Under the pieces are notes generated by a model. That model did no database searches. It had not been told where the DNA came from and was given only the letters and a program-made list of their open reading frames with translations. From an uncultured Bacteroidota bacterium (lineage in GTDB: Bacteria; Bacteroidota; Bacteroidia; Bacteroidales; P3): a stretch of DNA of 64,000 bases. The position numbers and the translations under genes are program-made. Positions 8,076 through 17,317 of the stretch are shown piece after piece. The stretch spans positions 1 through 64,000 of the forward strand of contig CACYPU010000008.1 in assembly GCA_902776365.1 (NCBI GenBank), written 5' to 3'. Positions within the stretch are counted from its first letter, which is position 1; each line of letters starts with the position of its first letter.

Positions 8076-8639
8076 TTATTTGATACGTTCGGCGTATTCG
8101 CCGGTGCGGGTATCGACTTTGATGCGCTCGCCTTCTTTGATGAAGAGGGGCACGCGGACCTGGACGCCGGGTTCGACGGTGGCGTCTTTCATGGCGTTGG
8201 TGGCGGTGTTGCCGGCGAAACCGGGCTCGGTGTAGGTGACGACGGTCTCGATGAAGGGAGGCAACTCGCAGATGAGCGGGGTCTCGGTATCGGCCTCGAC
8301 GGTGATTTCAACGTACTGGCCGTCCTTGAGGAACTGGGGAGCGTTGATGATGGTCTCGGGGATGTAGATTTGCTCGTAGGTCTCGGTGTGCATGAAGACA
8401 TGCATATCGCCTTCCTTGTAGAGGTAGGTGTAGGGGCGACGTTCGACGCGCACGATGTCGATTTTGGCGCCGCTGGGGAAGGTATTCTCGAGCATGCGGC
8501 CAGTCTTCACATTGCGCATCTTGGTACGCACGAAGGCGGCTCCCTTACCAGGTTTCACGTGGAGGAATTCAACGATGGTATAGATATCGTTGTTGAAATT
8601 GATGCAAAGTCCGTTCTTGATGTCGGTCGTTGTTGCCAT
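8076..8639 (-). CDS. efp: Elongation factor P
   Basis: 187 residues, the full family length. EF-P relieves ribosome stalling at polyproline stretches. The N-terminal KOW-like domain carries the modification loop PGKGAAF with Lys32 at its tip. OB domains follow ([35 protein letters not shown]) and the C-terminus [13 protein letters not shown] is typical. Lysine at the tip would suit beta-lysylation or another lysine modification. No epmA/epmB homolog is present here. First gene of the M28/Rieske-like group but downstream of the small membrane protein gene. Confidence 0.97.
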   Translation of the reverse strand: MATTTDIKNGLCINFNNDIYTIVEFLHVKPGKGAAFVRTKMRNVKTGRMLENTFPSGAKIDIVRVERRPYTYLYKEGDMHVFMHTETYEQIYIPETIINAPQFLKDGQYVEITVEADTETPLICELPPFIETVVTYTEPGFAGNTATNAMKDATVEPGVQVRVPLFIKEGERIKVDTRTGEYAERIK

Positions 8640-8651
8640 AAAACTTTATAT

Positions 8652-8691
8652 ATTAATTCGTTAATTTGTTAATTCGTTAACTTGTCAGTCA
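8652..8691. repeat. 8-bp array in the efp 5' spacer
   Basis: Octamers ATTAATTC, GTTAATTT, GTTAATTC, GTTAACTT, GTCAGTCA fill the 53-bp space between the small membrane protein gene and efp almost exactly. Confidence 0.7.
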
Positions 8692-8692
8692 C

Positions 8693-8962
8693 TCACGCAT
8701 TCTTATTTTTCTTTTTTTCTTCGGCGAGGAGCTGGGTGAGGCGTCGGAGGTCGGCCTGCAGTTGGTCAATCTCGTCGTTGGCGGCGCGGAAGCGGTGGCG
8801 CTCCATCATCCAGCGGCAGAAGACGGCCACTATCAGAGAGAGGAGGAGTATGGGCGACCGGCGAGGGTCGGTGGCATCCATCAGGAAAAAGACGACTGTG
8901 GCGCCGAGGATAATCACGTAGGATGCTATCTCATAAATCTTTACTGCGGTCTTGTGGCTCAT
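8693..8962 (-). CDS. Small membrane protein with coiled-coil tail
   Basis: 89 residues from ATG 8962, chosen because the -7 element at 8983-8991 lies inside the longer 5' extension. Two hydrophobic segments (about 12-27 and 36-47) are separated by DATDPRRS. A charged heptad-like helix (DEIDQLQADLRRLTQLLAEE) ends in Lys/Asn. Probably an inner-membrane hairpin with a cytoplasmic coiled coil. First gene of the unit leading into efp. No function recognised. Confidence 0.7.
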   Translation of the reverse strand: MSHKTAVKIYEIASYVIILGATVVFFLMDATDPRRSPILLLSLIVAVFCRWMMERHRFRAANDEIDQLQADLRRLTQLLAEEKKKNKNA

Positions 8963-8982
8963 TTTTGTCTGGTTTTTGAAAT

Positions 8983-8991
8983 GCAAAAATA
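8983..8991 (-). promoter_or_regulatory. -7 element for the small membrane protein/efp unit
   Basis: Minus strand reads TATTTTTGC, 20 nt before the chosen ATG. Confidence 0.65.
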
Positions 8992-9023
8992 CAAAAATTT
9001 TTGTAATTATCATTAATTATTTG

Positions 9024-9032
9024 TATGTTTGC
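9024..9032 (+). promoter_or_regulatory. -7 element for the FISUMP gene
   Basis: TATGTTTGC on the plus strand, divergent from the 8983 element. The start codon is over 220 nt downstream, so the transcript would have a long leader. Confidence 0.5.
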
Positions 9033-9256
9033 AAAAAGATTTAGACAGATACATATTATATAATGTATTGTAATTCAATAAAATACTCCCCCCCCCGTCA
9101 AGAAACTGCAATCTACGGAGAAGGTTGTAGGATAAATAATTGTATAAAACTCCGGCAGGAAGCTGCGCACGTGGAATATGTATTTCATCAAGGTGTGGCT
9201 TCAGTTGTTATTGTCTAATTCTGGTTTGAGATACATTAATTAAAACAATAATTTTT
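9033..9256 (+). other. Long leader with a nine-C homopolymer
   Basis: No gene visible. It contains a run of nine C at 9088-9096 about 160 bp before the start codon, then unremarkable AT-rich sequence. A phase-variation role or a structured leader is possible but unproven. Confidence 0.4.
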
Positions 9257-10771
9257 ATGAAAAAGACAAGATTTTTATTGATGGCTGTGTCGATGGTGTT
9301 GTGTGCAGGACTTTGGTCTTGTGAGAAGTCACTTCTTAATTCAGATGACGACCCCAGCGATCCCACCGATCCCAGTAATCCCACTGCATTGGAATGGGTA
9401 GACCTAGGCTTGCCGAGCGGCTTGAAATGGGCCTCGCAGAATGTGGGCGCCACCTCTCCGGAGGATTACGGCAACCACTACGCCTGGGGCGAGACGACCA
9501 CGAAAAGCACCTATACCGAGAACAATTACCGTTTCGGCACCTACGGTGCATACACCAAGTACTGCACCGAAGGCTGGGGCCTCAACGGCTTCTATGACAA
9601 CAAGCTCACCCTGGATCCTGCCGACGATGCGGCAACGGCCAATTTGGGTAATGGTGCACGTACACCGACAAAAGAGGAATGGGAAGAACTTTTCGCCCAT
9701 ACCAGCCACGCGTGGACTACGCGCAACGGCGTGAATGGCTGCCTGTTTACCGCCTCCAATGGAAAGAGCATCTTCCTCCCCGCTGCTGGCTATTGTAGCG
9801 GCGAGTTGCTCGGAGAAGGTGCATGCGGTATGTATCAGGCCAGTACGCTTGTAGAAGATAATCCAGCCTATATATGGGGCTATTTGTTTGATGCGGGCAA
9901 TCAAGAGGTATGGCAGTTTGGCCGCACGGAAGGCTACTCTGTCCGTGCTGTGCGTGGCAGCGGTGGCGGTGATACACCCTCAGAGGGTGGCTTCGACCAG
10001 AACGGCGCCAGCAATGCCCTCTTCTCGGTGAGTGCTTCCAAGAAAGTTCATTTCAGCAAGGGCAACCTGCAGTATCAGGCCACGACGGACACATGGCGTT
10101 TTGCCGAAAGCCAGCTGGACTATGTGGGTTCCGCCAATGCTGCTATCTCGCATGCCAACTCTGGCTGGATTGACCTCTTCGGTTGGGGCACCAGCGGCTG
10201 GAACAGCGGTGCGGAGGCCTATGAACCCTACAGCTTCAGCTGGGATTACTTGGATTACCTGCGCAATGTCGACCTCACGGGCAGCTATGCCGAAGCCGAC
10301 TGGGGCTGGCATAACGCCATCAGCAATGGCGGCAACCAGACACACATGTGGCGCACCCTGACTGCAACCGAATGGCAGTACCTGATAAATCGTTCAGGCA
10401 AATGTGGCTTGGCAACCATCGGCGGCTCAACAAGAGGTATGATTATCCTGCCTGATAATTGGGTGGCACCCAATGGCATCAGCTGGACGCCCGCAAGCAA
10501 CTTCTCCGGTGACTACGAAGACAACATCCTCTCCGCTTCCCAGTGGCAGCAGATGGAGGATGCCGGCGCCATCTTCCTGCCCGCTGCCGGCGACCGTGTC
10601 TACGATGAGGTCGGTAGTGTGGGTGGAAGTGGCAACTACTGGTCTTCCAGCTACGACCGCGATAATGAGGACTGGGCTTATAGAGGAGTCCACTTCCACG
10701 ACGGAGGAATCTCCTGCCCCGCCGGCGATGGTCCTCATGTCGGTTACTCGGTCCGCTTAGTCAAGGATTAA
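9257..10771 (+). CDS. FISUMP-domain surface lipoprotein, two domains
   Basis: 504 residues; signal peptide with lipobox GLWSC (Cys22), then an Asp/Pro/Ser linker. Domain 1 (about 45-235) begins EWVDLGLPSGLKWASQNVGA and ends GYSVRAVRG. Domain 2 (about 250-504) begins FSVSASKKVHFSKGNLQY and ends GYSVRLVKD, with GNYWSSSYDRDN near the end. Both are FISUMP/Fib_succ_major repeats, a C-type-lectin/FGE-like fold common on Bacteroidota surfaces. Related tails are targets of diversity-generating retroelements in other genomes, but no reverse transcriptase or template repeat is seen here. Followed 13 bp later by a membrane protein gene. Ligand unknown. Confidence 0.85.
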   Translation: MKKTRFLLMAVSMVLCAGLWSCEKSLLNSDDDPSDPTDPSNPTALEWVDLGLPSGLKWASQNVGATSPEDYGNHYAWGETTTKSTYTENNYRFGTYGAYTKYCTEGWGLNGFYDNKLTLDPADDAATANLGNGARTPTKEEWEELFAHTSHAWTTRNGVNGCLFTASNGKSIFLPAAGYCSGELLGEGACGMYQASTLVEDNPAYIWGYLFDAGNQEVWQFGRTEGYSVRAVRGSGGGDTPSEGGFDQNGASNALFSVSASKKVHFSKGNLQYQATTDTWRFAESQLDYVGSANAAISHANSGWIDLFGWGTSGWNSGAEAYEPYSFSWDYLDYLRNVDLTGSYAEADWGWHNAISNGGNQTHMWRTLTATEWQYLINRSGKCGLATIGGSTRGMIILPDNWVAPNGISWTPASNFSGDYEDNILSASQWQQMEDAGAIFLPAAGDRVYDEVGSVGGSGNYWSSSYDRDNEDWAYRGVHFHDGGISCPAGDGPHVGYSVRLVKD

Positions 10772-10784
10772 TCGTCAAGAAGCG

Positions 10785-11387
10785 ATGGAAACAACAGACT
10801 ACCGTGGCAGCGACGTCAGGCTCTGCACCGACGGGAAATACCGCTGGGTGTATGAGATGGGTATGTTCACCAATCCGACGATTTTCTGGACTGTGCTCAA
10901 AGTGCTGGGCGGTGTATGGATAGCCATCTGGATTGTGGAGGTTCTGGTCCGTGGATTCGAAGATTTTCTGCCCTCTTTGAAGGTGTTCGCCATCGTCATG
11001 GCTGTCATTGTGGTCATTTCCTTTCTCGGTTACCTGGTGGTCGCCATCATGTATGGCGGCAAGTATGTGGTACTCTTTGAGATGGACGAAAAGGAAGTCT
11101 GCCATATCCAGATGCCTCGCCAGTACAAGAAAGCGCAGGTGATGGGCTGGATTACCGCTATGGCAGGACTCTCTTCCGGCAGTCTCTCTACGGTAGGAGC
11201 AGGCATGCTGGCAGCCAGCAAGAGCAGCAGCACGTCGGTACTTGCGAATGTCCGCAAAGTCAAGGCTTACCGTCGGCGTCACCTTATCAAGGTGAATCAG
11301 CTGCTGAACAAGAACCAGGTCTATGCCTCGGACGCAGACTTTGATTTCGTTTACAACTTCCTAAAGTCCCATTGCCCCAATGCTTAA
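10785..11387 (+). CDS. Integral membrane protein of unknown function
   Basis: 200 residues. N-terminal soluble part (DVRLCTDGKYRWVYEMGMF), two transmembrane helices (about 32-58 and 67-88), then a PH-like stretch (KYVVLFEMDEKEVCHIQMPRQ) and a Gly/Ser-rich region (GLSSGSLSTVGAGMLAASKSSS). It ends in a region likely to fold (KVNQLLNKNQVYASDADFDFV). The design recalls zinc-ribbon/PH-type membrane proteins of Bacteroidales. It lies 13 bp after the FISUMP gene and 40 bp before the InlB-repeat gene, so one transcript may cover all three. Confidence 0.7.
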   Translation: METTDYRGSDVRLCTDGKYRWVYEMGMFTNPTIFWTVLKVLGGVWIAIWIVEVLVRGFEDFLPSLKVFAIVMAVIVVISFLGYLVVAIMYGGKYVVLFEMDEKEVCHIQMPRQYKKAQVMGWITAMAGLSSGSLSTVGAGMLAASKSSSTSVLANVRKVKAYRRRHLIKVNQLLNKNQVYASDADFDFVYNFLKSHCPNA

Positions 11388-11427
11388 ATGAATTATGTTC
11401 AAAAATATTAGTTAATAACTGACAATT

Positions 11428-13647
11428 ATGCGAAAATTATTATTATCAATTGTTATGGCGGCACTATTCTTGCTGCCGCAGACGATGCAGGCGCAGTTTA
11501 TCTCGACCTACCACTTGAGAATGGAGGTTAACGACTCCACGATGGGTTTCACCGTTCCAGCCCCAGGTGACTACACCTATTATGAGGACGACACTGTCCA
11601 TATCTACGCGGAGGCCTATCCGGGTTATATACTCATTGGCTGGGAGCGGATTGCTATTATCCATTTTGATACTTATACAGAGATAGACACACTCTCTAAT
11701 GACGTGGCTTGCGGCGATTCGGCAGGTTGGTCGTTCCTTGTAGGTCCGTATTATGGAGATGAGATATGGGTGCACAAAGCCATCTTTATCCCCGACACGG
11801 CCACCGTCACCTTTGGAACCAACGACCCAGCGATGGGTACCACCGTCCCTGCTCCCGGCACCTATCAATATGCCGATGGAGACACCGTCTACCTCACTGC
11901 GGTGCCCAACAGCGGGTACCAGCTCACCGCCTGGGTGCAGTGCGGTAACGAAACCTGCGACACGATGTATTGGCTGGCCGACCTGACCACCCTTCCGATT
12001 GATATCGACCCCACCATGATTTGTCCGGCATACGGAGCAGACAATTCCTCGTGGACAGCCCTCTTCGCTCCCGTCAGCAACACGGTCACAATACAGGTAG
12101 TGCCGGAAGAAACGGAGTTTGGAACGGTCACCGGCGGCGGCACCTATACCATTGGCGATACGGTGACAATCACAGCCACCCCCAACCATGGCTACGAGTT
12201 CTATTCGTGGACTGATTGGCTTAATCAAACGTTTAACAGTTTTGAAAACCCTTGCACCTTCATTGCCACGACCGACATGACGCTGGTGGCCCACTTCTAT
12301 CCTTTGTATCTCGACACTTTCGACATTACCATCGGCGTCAACGACCCCACGATGGGCACCACCAATCCCGCCCCAGGTGTGCACCAGTATGAAGAGTATA
12401 GCCCCCTGACCGTGGAGGCTATCCCAAATACTGGATACAGCTTTGCCAAGTGGACCGACGAGGATGGCTTCGTGGTGAGTTACGCCAATCCATATGTCTC
12501 TCGTGCCGTCCATGACGAGACGCTGATTGCTAACTTCGTCGCTGGCACCTGGGTGCCCGACAGTATGACGATTACCATTGCTGTCAATAATCCTACGATG
12601 GGCACCACCAACCCCGTCCCCGGCACCTACACCTACCCGGAGAGCTCGGAAGACAGCATTGTCGCCATACCCAACAATGGTTACTATTTCTACGGTTGGG
12701 CCGTCAGTGCGAGTGTGATGGGCATGACCATAAGTGACACGTTGTTCGACCCGTATGGCGCCGTCATGTATCCTGTGTTTTCCGATATGCTTGATCTCAG
12801 CGATGTGGTTCTCACTGCCATCTTCACCGACGACAGCACGATAATGGCTCCCGACAGCATGCGTCTCACCATCGCCGTCAACGACCCCACCATGGGCACC
12901 ACCAATCCCGCTCCCGGCACCTATGCCTATGCCGATGGCGAAGAGTATAGCGTCACTGCTATTCCCAACGCTGGCTACCAGTTGATGGGATGGACGATGA
13001 CATATACCTATGCGGGCGAGGTGTTCACCGAGCCGTTGGATGAAGCCATCATGACTATCACTGGCATTGCATATCCGGATGATATTTATACCAGTTTCAC
13101 CCTCACAGCCATCTTCGGTCCCGACAATCTCAGCTCCGATAGCCTGACGATTGTCATCGGCGTCAACGACCCCAATGGTGGCACCGTAACACCTGCCCCT
13201 GGGACCTACAACTATGGTGTAGGCGAGACCTTCACGGTGACAGCAGCCCCCAATTCGGGCTACCATTTCGTCGGATGGCATATCACCATTGCGCATCCGG
13301 TATATGGCGTCATCGAGGACGAGGTGATAGATGCTTCCATCACCACCATCAGGGGTGAGGTTGATGACGATGTGGTGGGATATGTCCACACCATGATAGC
13401 CTTGTTTGCCAGCAACAACGGCATCGAGGATGCCGAGCCTGTCAGCATCAACGCCTATGGCCGCGAGGGTCGCATCGTCCTCACGGGTGCCGAAGGCCGC
13501 GAAGTTTATCTCTTCGATATCAATGGCCGTCTGTTGCACCACAGCAGTTCTGCCGAAGCCTCTGCCGTCTATGATGTTCCTTCATCAGGTGTCTATCTGG
13601 TGAATGTCGCCGGTATAGGCACCAAGCGTGTGGTTGTAATTAGGTAG
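11428..13647 (+). CDS. Secreted InlB B-repeat protein with T9SS sorting domain
   Basis: 739 residues with a cleavable signal peptide (ending MQAQ). It holds seven to eight divergent InlB B-type repeats, each opening with a variant of ITIAVNDPTMGTTNPAPGTY, followed by a GYQLxGW or GYxFxxW strand and ending with LTAIF. At DNA level the repeats show ACCCCACNATGGGCACCACC blocks, evidence of repeat expansion. The last ~75 residues (from GIEDAEPVSI; EVYLFDINGRLLHH; PSSGVYLVNVAG; KRVVVIR) are a type A T9SS C-terminal sorting domain. The product is therefore expected on the cell surface or secreted. A strong terminator follows. Function unknown, probably adhesion. Confidence 0.88.
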   Translation: MRKLLLSIVMAALFLLPQTMQAQFISTYHLRMEVNDSTMGFTVPAPGDYTYYEDDTVHIYAEAYPGYILIGWERIAIIHFDTYTEIDTLSNDVACGDSAGWSFLVGPYYGDEIWVHKAIFIPDTATVTFGTNDPAMGTTVPAPGTYQYADGDTVYLTAVPNSGYQLTAWVQCGNETCDTMYWLADLTTLPIDIDPTMICPAYGADNSSWTALFAPVSNTVTIQVVPEETEFGTVTGGGTYTIGDTVTITATPNHGYEFYSWTDWLNQTFNSFENPCTFIATTDMTLVAHFYPLYLDTFDITIGVNDPTMGTTNPAPGVHQYEEYSPLTVEAIPNTGYSFAKWTDEDGFVVSYANPYVSRAVHDETLIANFVAGTWVPDSMTITIAVNNPTMGTTNPVPGTYTYPESSEDSIVAIPNNGYYFYGWAVSASVMGMTISDTLFDPYGAVMYPVFSDMLDLSDVVLTAIFTDDSTIMAPDSMRLTIAVNDPTMGTTNPAPGTYAYADGEEYSVTAIPNAGYQLMGWTMTYTYAGEVFTEPLDEAIMTITGIAYPDDIYTSFTLTAIFGPDNLSSDSLTIVIGVNDPNGGTVTPAPGTYNYGVGETFTVTAAPNSGYHFVGWHITIAHPVYGVIEDEVIDASITTIRGEVDDDVVGYVHTMIALFASNNGIEDAEPVSINAYGREGRIVLTGAEGREVYLFDINGRLLHHSSSAEASAVYDVPSSGVYLVNVAGIGTKRVVVIR

Positions 13648-13663
13648 TTAGAATACCGCCTGT

Positions 13664-13699
13664 AAAAAAGAAGGGGCCTCGAACACCGAGGCTCCTTTC
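13664..13699. terminator. Terminator between convergent genes
   Basis: Stem AAGGGGCCTCG / CGAGGCTCCTT around AACAC with A- and T-rich flanks; serves both the InlB-repeat gene and the sulfatase gene. Confidence 0.88.
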
Positions 13700-15706
13700 T
13701 TATTGGGCGGTGAGGTCTCCGGGCCGGACAACGAGGTGGTTGTCGAGCATGCGTATCATGTAGGACTGGATGATGGCTTTGAGTCTGAGCTCAAAGTTCT
13801 GTGTTTTAATTTTTAGGTCTTGAGAGCTGTTGAGGAGGTTGTTTTTCAGCAGGGGGTCGTCGACGTAGTTGTAGAGCGCGACGGCTTTCTCGCCGTCGAA
13901 CAGCAGGAGAAGGTCGTCCTCTATGTACTGGTAGATGTCGTTGGAGTAGTTGACGGCCCAGTTGAATGTTGAATCGGTAAGGAGGTTTTTACCGAAGGCG
14001 ACGTAGGGTTGGTCGTAGCCGAGGATGCGGAGAACGGTGGGCATGATGTCTATCTGTTGCGCCACGCCCTCCTGCATGCCGCGAGGCAGTTCGCCGGAGG
14101 GGTCGTAGATGGCTACGGGGACAGAGAAGACACCCAGAGAGGTGAGGCTTTCGGGCCGCTCGAGTTGGTTGGTGTGGTCGGCGGTGATGACGAAGAGGGT
14201 GTTGTTGAACCAAGGCTGCTGGCTGGCGGTCTCGAAGAAGTGGCGCAGGGCGTTGTCGGCATAGAGGATGGTGGGATGAATGGGCAGCGTCCCCTTGTTG
14301 GCATAGTCTTTCTCATAGCGCTCGGGGACGACGAAGGGATGGTGCGACGAGGCGGAGAAGAAGCCGACGACGAAGGGCTCCTGAAGGCGTTCGGTGATGG
14401 TGATGGCGGTGTATTGCAGGAATTCCTCGTCCCAGATGGCCCAATGGCCGTCGAAGTCGTCATTGCCGTTGAAGCGCGAGTCGTCGCAGTAGTCGGAGAG
14501 GCCGTAGTAGTCGCGGAAGCCGATGCTGCGGGCGAAGGCCTGGAATCCCATGGAGGAGTTGGGAGCTCCGTGGAAGAAGGCGGACGAATAGCCTTTGCTG
14601 CCGAGGATGCCTGCTATGCCGTTGAGGTCGTTGAGGGAGCGTGTGGTGAGAATGAATGGCTCGACAAAGAAGGGAATGGAGGAGAGGGTGGAGGGCATGG
14701 CGTCGATGCTTTTGCGGCCGTTGGCATAGGTGTGCGAGAAGGTGAGTGAGTTGGCGAGGAGGGAGTCGAGGAAGGGGGTATAGGAGACGCTTCCGGGGTT
14801 GTAATAGCCTATGTATTCGCGAGAGAAGCTTTCGAGGATGAGCACGACGACATTCTTATCTCCGGAGACGAGGGGAGTCTGTTCTTCGTCTGAAGGGATG
14901 TGGAGAGGCGAGAAGTGTAGTTCTTCTTCTCCGTCGGGGAAATAGTGCGGATTCTGGAAGGGGTTCTTGCCGATGGTGCGGATGAGAGAGAAGGGGGTGT
15001 TGAGGACGATGGCGGCCTGCTGGGGGGAGTGGACATACTGGTTGGCGTTGGAGATGGTGATGGGGCGTGTGTCGCGGGTGAACCCACCTCGCATGGCGAA
15101 GATGGCCATGGGGATGGCGACGAGGAGGCCGAGGGTGGTGACGATATAGTAGCGGGTTAGGGTTTGCTTGGTTGGTTTTTCGCTTTGTTTGAGTGGGGTG
15201 TTGTCGGGCTTGAAATAGAGGCACCAGAGGGCGGCAATAAGTGCGATGCCGAGGAGGAAGAGGTACCAGTGGTTGAAGAGTTCGGTGAAGAAAATGCCTC
15301 CGAGGTTGTCCTCGTTGGAGAATTCGGAGAAGAAGGAGGCGGTGGTGCGACGGCCGGTGAACTGGGAGTATACGGCATCGGCGAGGTTAAGTATGAGGGC
15401 CAGGGAGTTGATGACCACGAAGACCCACTTGCACATCTTGGGCCACCAGGAGAGCCTTTCCTTGGTGTGGATGGGGAAAAGCATGAGGACAATCCACAGC
15501 GAGTTGGTGTAGAAGATGGCCGAGGTGTCGAAGCGGAGGCTTCCGACGAGTAGTTCGCCCATGGAGAGTTGGTCCCATCCGGCGGAGTAGAGGTTCCAGT
15601 TTTCGAGCACGAAGGCCACACGGGTGACCATGTAGAGGACATAGACAATGGCGAGGTTGGCAAGGACTGCCAGCACATTGCCGAAGGGGAAGGCTTTGAT
15701 TTTCAC
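13700..15706 (-). CDS. LTA-synthase-like membrane sulfatase / phosphoglycerol transferase
   Basis: 668 residues from a GTG at 15706, eight bases after the lpxD stop. The open frame further upstream only shadows lpxD, and the GTG directly precedes KIKAFPFGNVLAVL, the first membrane helix. Five transmembrane helices (to about 200) are followed by an extracytoplasmic alkaline-phosphatase-superfamily domain: metal-binding VVVLILESFSREY, nucleophile region ANGRKSIDAMPSTLSS (Ser), HGAPNSSMG, SASSHHPFVVPERY and ADHTNQ. Such enzymes transfer phosphoglycerol or phosphoethanolamine to envelope glycans. A short low-complexity insert near the C-terminus (SSQDLKIKTQNFELRL, 13789-13823) looks like a degenerate heptamer array. 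End of the lpt/lpx operon. Confidence 0.88.
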   Translation of the reverse strand: MKIKAFPFGNVLAVLANLAIVYVLYMVTRVAFVLENWNLYSAGWDQLSMGELLVGSLRFDTSAIFYTNSLWIVLMLFPIHTKERLSWWPKMCKWVFVVINSLALILNLADAVYSQFTGRRTTASFFSEFSNEDNLGGIFFTELFNHWYLFLLGIALIAALWCLYFKPDNTPLKQSEKPTKQTLTRYYIVTTLGLLVAIPMAIFAMRGGFTRDTRPITISNANQYVHSPQQAAIVLNTPFSLIRTIGKNPFQNPHYFPDGEEELHFSPLHIPSDEEQTPLVSGDKNVVVLILESFSREYIGYYNPGSVSYTPFLDSLLANSLTFSHTYANGRKSIDAMPSTLSSIPFFVEPFILTTRSLNDLNGIAGILGSKGYSSAFFHGAPNSSMGFQAFARSIGFRDYYGLSDYCDDSRFNGNDDFDGHWAIWDEEFLQYTAITITERLQEPFVVGFFSASSHHPFVVPERYEKDYANKGTLPIHPTILYADNALRHFFETASQQPWFNNTLFVITADHTNQLERPESLTSLGVFSVPVAIYDPSGELPRGMQEGVAQQIDIMPTVLRILGYDQPYVAFGKNLLTDSTFNWAVNYSNDIYQYIEDDLLLLFDGEKAVALYNYVDDPLLKNNLLNSSQDLKIKTQNFELRLKAIIQSYMIRMLDNHLVVRPGDLTAQ

Positions 15707-15713
15707 TATTGCG

Positions 15714-16730
15714 TTATTGCTTTTTCTCGAGTTTCTCAATGCGTTCAGCCAGGCGTTCGATGTTGCGCACCAGCACTTCCACCTTGCGGCGCTTGGAGGC
15801 TTCCATAGCGGGGCTTCCGAAGATGGTTTGGTCGGAGGGCACCGAGTGGGTGACGCCGCTCTGGGCGCCGATGGTGACGTGGTCGCCGACGGTGATATGT
15901 CCGACGAGGCCTGCTTGTCCGGCGATGATGCATTCTTCACCCACCTTGCAGCTGCCGGCGATGCCGACCTGCGAGGCCATAGCGGTATGGCGGCCGATGA
16001 CGACATTGTGGGCTATTTGGCAGAGGTTGTCGACCTTCACGCCTTCGTGGAGGATGGTGGATTTCATGGCGGCACGGTCGATGCAGGTGTTGGCTCCCAC
16101 CTCGACATCGTCTTCGAGAATGACGTTGCCAATCTGGTCTATCTTGTTCCATCCGCCGTTGCCGTCGGGGGCGAAGCCGAAGCCGTCGGAGCCGACGACG
16201 CAGCCGGCATGGAGGATGCAGCGGCGGCCGATTTCGATGCCCTCGTAGACTTTGGCACCGGCATAGATGATGGTGTCGTCGCCGATGACGACATTGTCGC
16301 CGATGGTGGCGTTGGGATAGATTTTCACGTTGTTGCCGATGCGGCAATGGCGGCCCACCACAGCATAGGGACCGAGATAGCAATCCTTGCCGAGTTTGGT
16401 CCCGCGGCCCACGCTGCTGCGCCAAGAGCGTCCCTTAGGAGGTTTGCTGCGCTTGTTGAAGGCGTGGAGCAGTTTGGCGACAGCCATATAGGGGTTGTCG
16501 ACACGGATGAGCGTGGAATGAATCTCCTGTTCGGGGACGAAGTCGTGACGCACGATGACGATGGAGGCCTGTTTCTCGTAGACGTAATGAGTATATTTGG
16601 GGTTCCCTAGGAAGGTGATGCCGCCTTCCTCGCCCTCTTCAATGATGCAGGGTTTCCACACTCGGGTGTTCTCGTCGCCCTCGACGGTTCCCTTGATGAG
16701 GGCGGCTATTTCTTTAGCTGTATATTGCAT
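15714..16730 (-). CDS. lpxD: UDP-3-O-acylglucosamine N-acyltransferase
   Basis: 338 residues, family length. Adds the N-linked hydroxyacyl chain to UDP-3-O-acyl-glucosamine in lipid A synthesis, in the cytosol. N-terminal uridine-binding domain (to ~100), then left-handed beta-helix hexapeptide repeats ([21 protein letters not shown] and onward). Catalytic His lies in the [18 protein letters not shown] region. C-terminal helix ends EKLEKKQ. Overlaps the lptC stop by one base (TAATG), showing translational coupling. Confidence 0.97.
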   Translation of the reverse strand: MQYTAKEIAALIKGTVEGDENTRVWKPCIIEEGEEGGITFLGNPKYTHYVYEKQASIVIVRHDFVPEQEIHSTLIRVDNPYMAVAKLLHAFNKRSKPPKGRSWRSSVGRGTKLGKDCYLGPYAVVGRHCRIGNNVKIYPNATIGDNVVIGDDTIIYAGAKVYEGIEIGRRCILHAGCVVGSDGFGFAPDGNGGWNKIDQIGNVILEDDVEVGANTCIDRAAMKSTILHEGVKVDNLCQIAHNVVIGRHTAMASQVGIAGSCKVGEECIIAGQAGLVGHITVGDHVTIGAQSGVTHSVPSDQTIFGSPAMEASKRRKVEVLVRNIERLAERIEKLEKKQ

Positions 16731-17317
16731 TAGTCTTCAATTTCTATGGTGCCGCGCTGGCGGGTGATACGGAGGTTGGTCATGTCGCCGTCGCTGATGA
16801 AGCCGTCGCCGTAGGTGACGCGCCCCGCATTGACAGCTCGGACGGGTTTGTGGGAGTAGATGATGTCGTTGTCCGACTCCCAGGTGATGTCTTTCAGGTA
16901 GACGGTGTCGCCGGTGCTGAAATCAATGACGACGACGCTGTCGGTGGCGGTGATGATGTTCTTGCTGTCGAACGAGGTGGCTTTCTTGGCCCAAATCTTA
17001 GTGGTGATACGCTTGTTGTCGTCGAAGAAACGCAGTTCGACGCCGTCGGGATAGACCGTGCGTGTGTCGGGTTGGCGGAACTGGACGATGGTGGGCGCAT
17101 CGAGCTCGAACTGGAGTTTGCCTTCCTCGCTACGCCATACATGGGCGTCTTTGACTTCCTGGTCGGGGGGATTCGTGCGTTCGAAACGCTCGATGTCGCT
17201 CATGTCGTAGCCGCAGGCGGTGAAGGCTAAAAGGAATAAAAAGGTTAAAGAGGTTGAAAAGGCACGGGAACCTTTCAAACCTCTATAACCTTTCAAACCT
17301 TTCTCTCCTTTAGTCAT
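16730..17317 (-). CDS. lptC: LPS export protein LptC (lipoprotein form)
   Basis: 195 residues. Lipobox AFTAC gives Cys35. It then carries the LptC beta-jelly roll ([72 protein letters not shown]). LptC bridges LptBFG to periplasmic LptA in LPS transport. The N-terminal extension is repetitive ([15 protein letters not shown]) and encoded by octamer repeats. It directly follows the TPR gene (adjacent stop and start) and precedes lpxD. Confidence 0.88.
   Translation of the reverse strand: MTKGEKGLKGYRGLKGSRAFSTSLTFLFLLAFTACGYDMSDIERFERTNPPDQEVKDAHVWRSEEGKLQFELDAPTIVQFRQPDTRTVYPDGVELRFFDDNKRITTKIWAKKATSFDSKNIITATDSVVVIDFSTGDTVYLKDITWESDNDIIYSHKPVRAVNAGRVTYGDGFISDGDMTNLRITRQRGTIEIED
17239..17310. 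repeat. Octamer-based inverted repeat in the lptC leader
   Basis: Left arm AAGGTTAAAGAGGTTGAAAAGG and right arm CCTTTCAAACCTCTATAACC (continuing TTTCAAACCTT) are inverted copies. The right arm shows an approximately 8-bp step (CCTTTCAA, ACCTCTAT, AACCTTTC, AAACCTTT). The repeat encodes the start and signal region of LptC. Confidence 0.6.

Noticed and set aside
9257..10771. Active diversity-generating retroelement
   Set aside because: No reverse transcriptase, no accessory protein and no adenine-rich template repeat in the window; the C-terminal codons are not AAC-biased.
13700..16006. Extended start for the sulfatase gene within lpxD
   Set aside because: The first 100 residues of that frame are lpxD read in another frame (Ser/Pro/Arg-rich); the GTG at 15706 directly precedes the first membrane helix.
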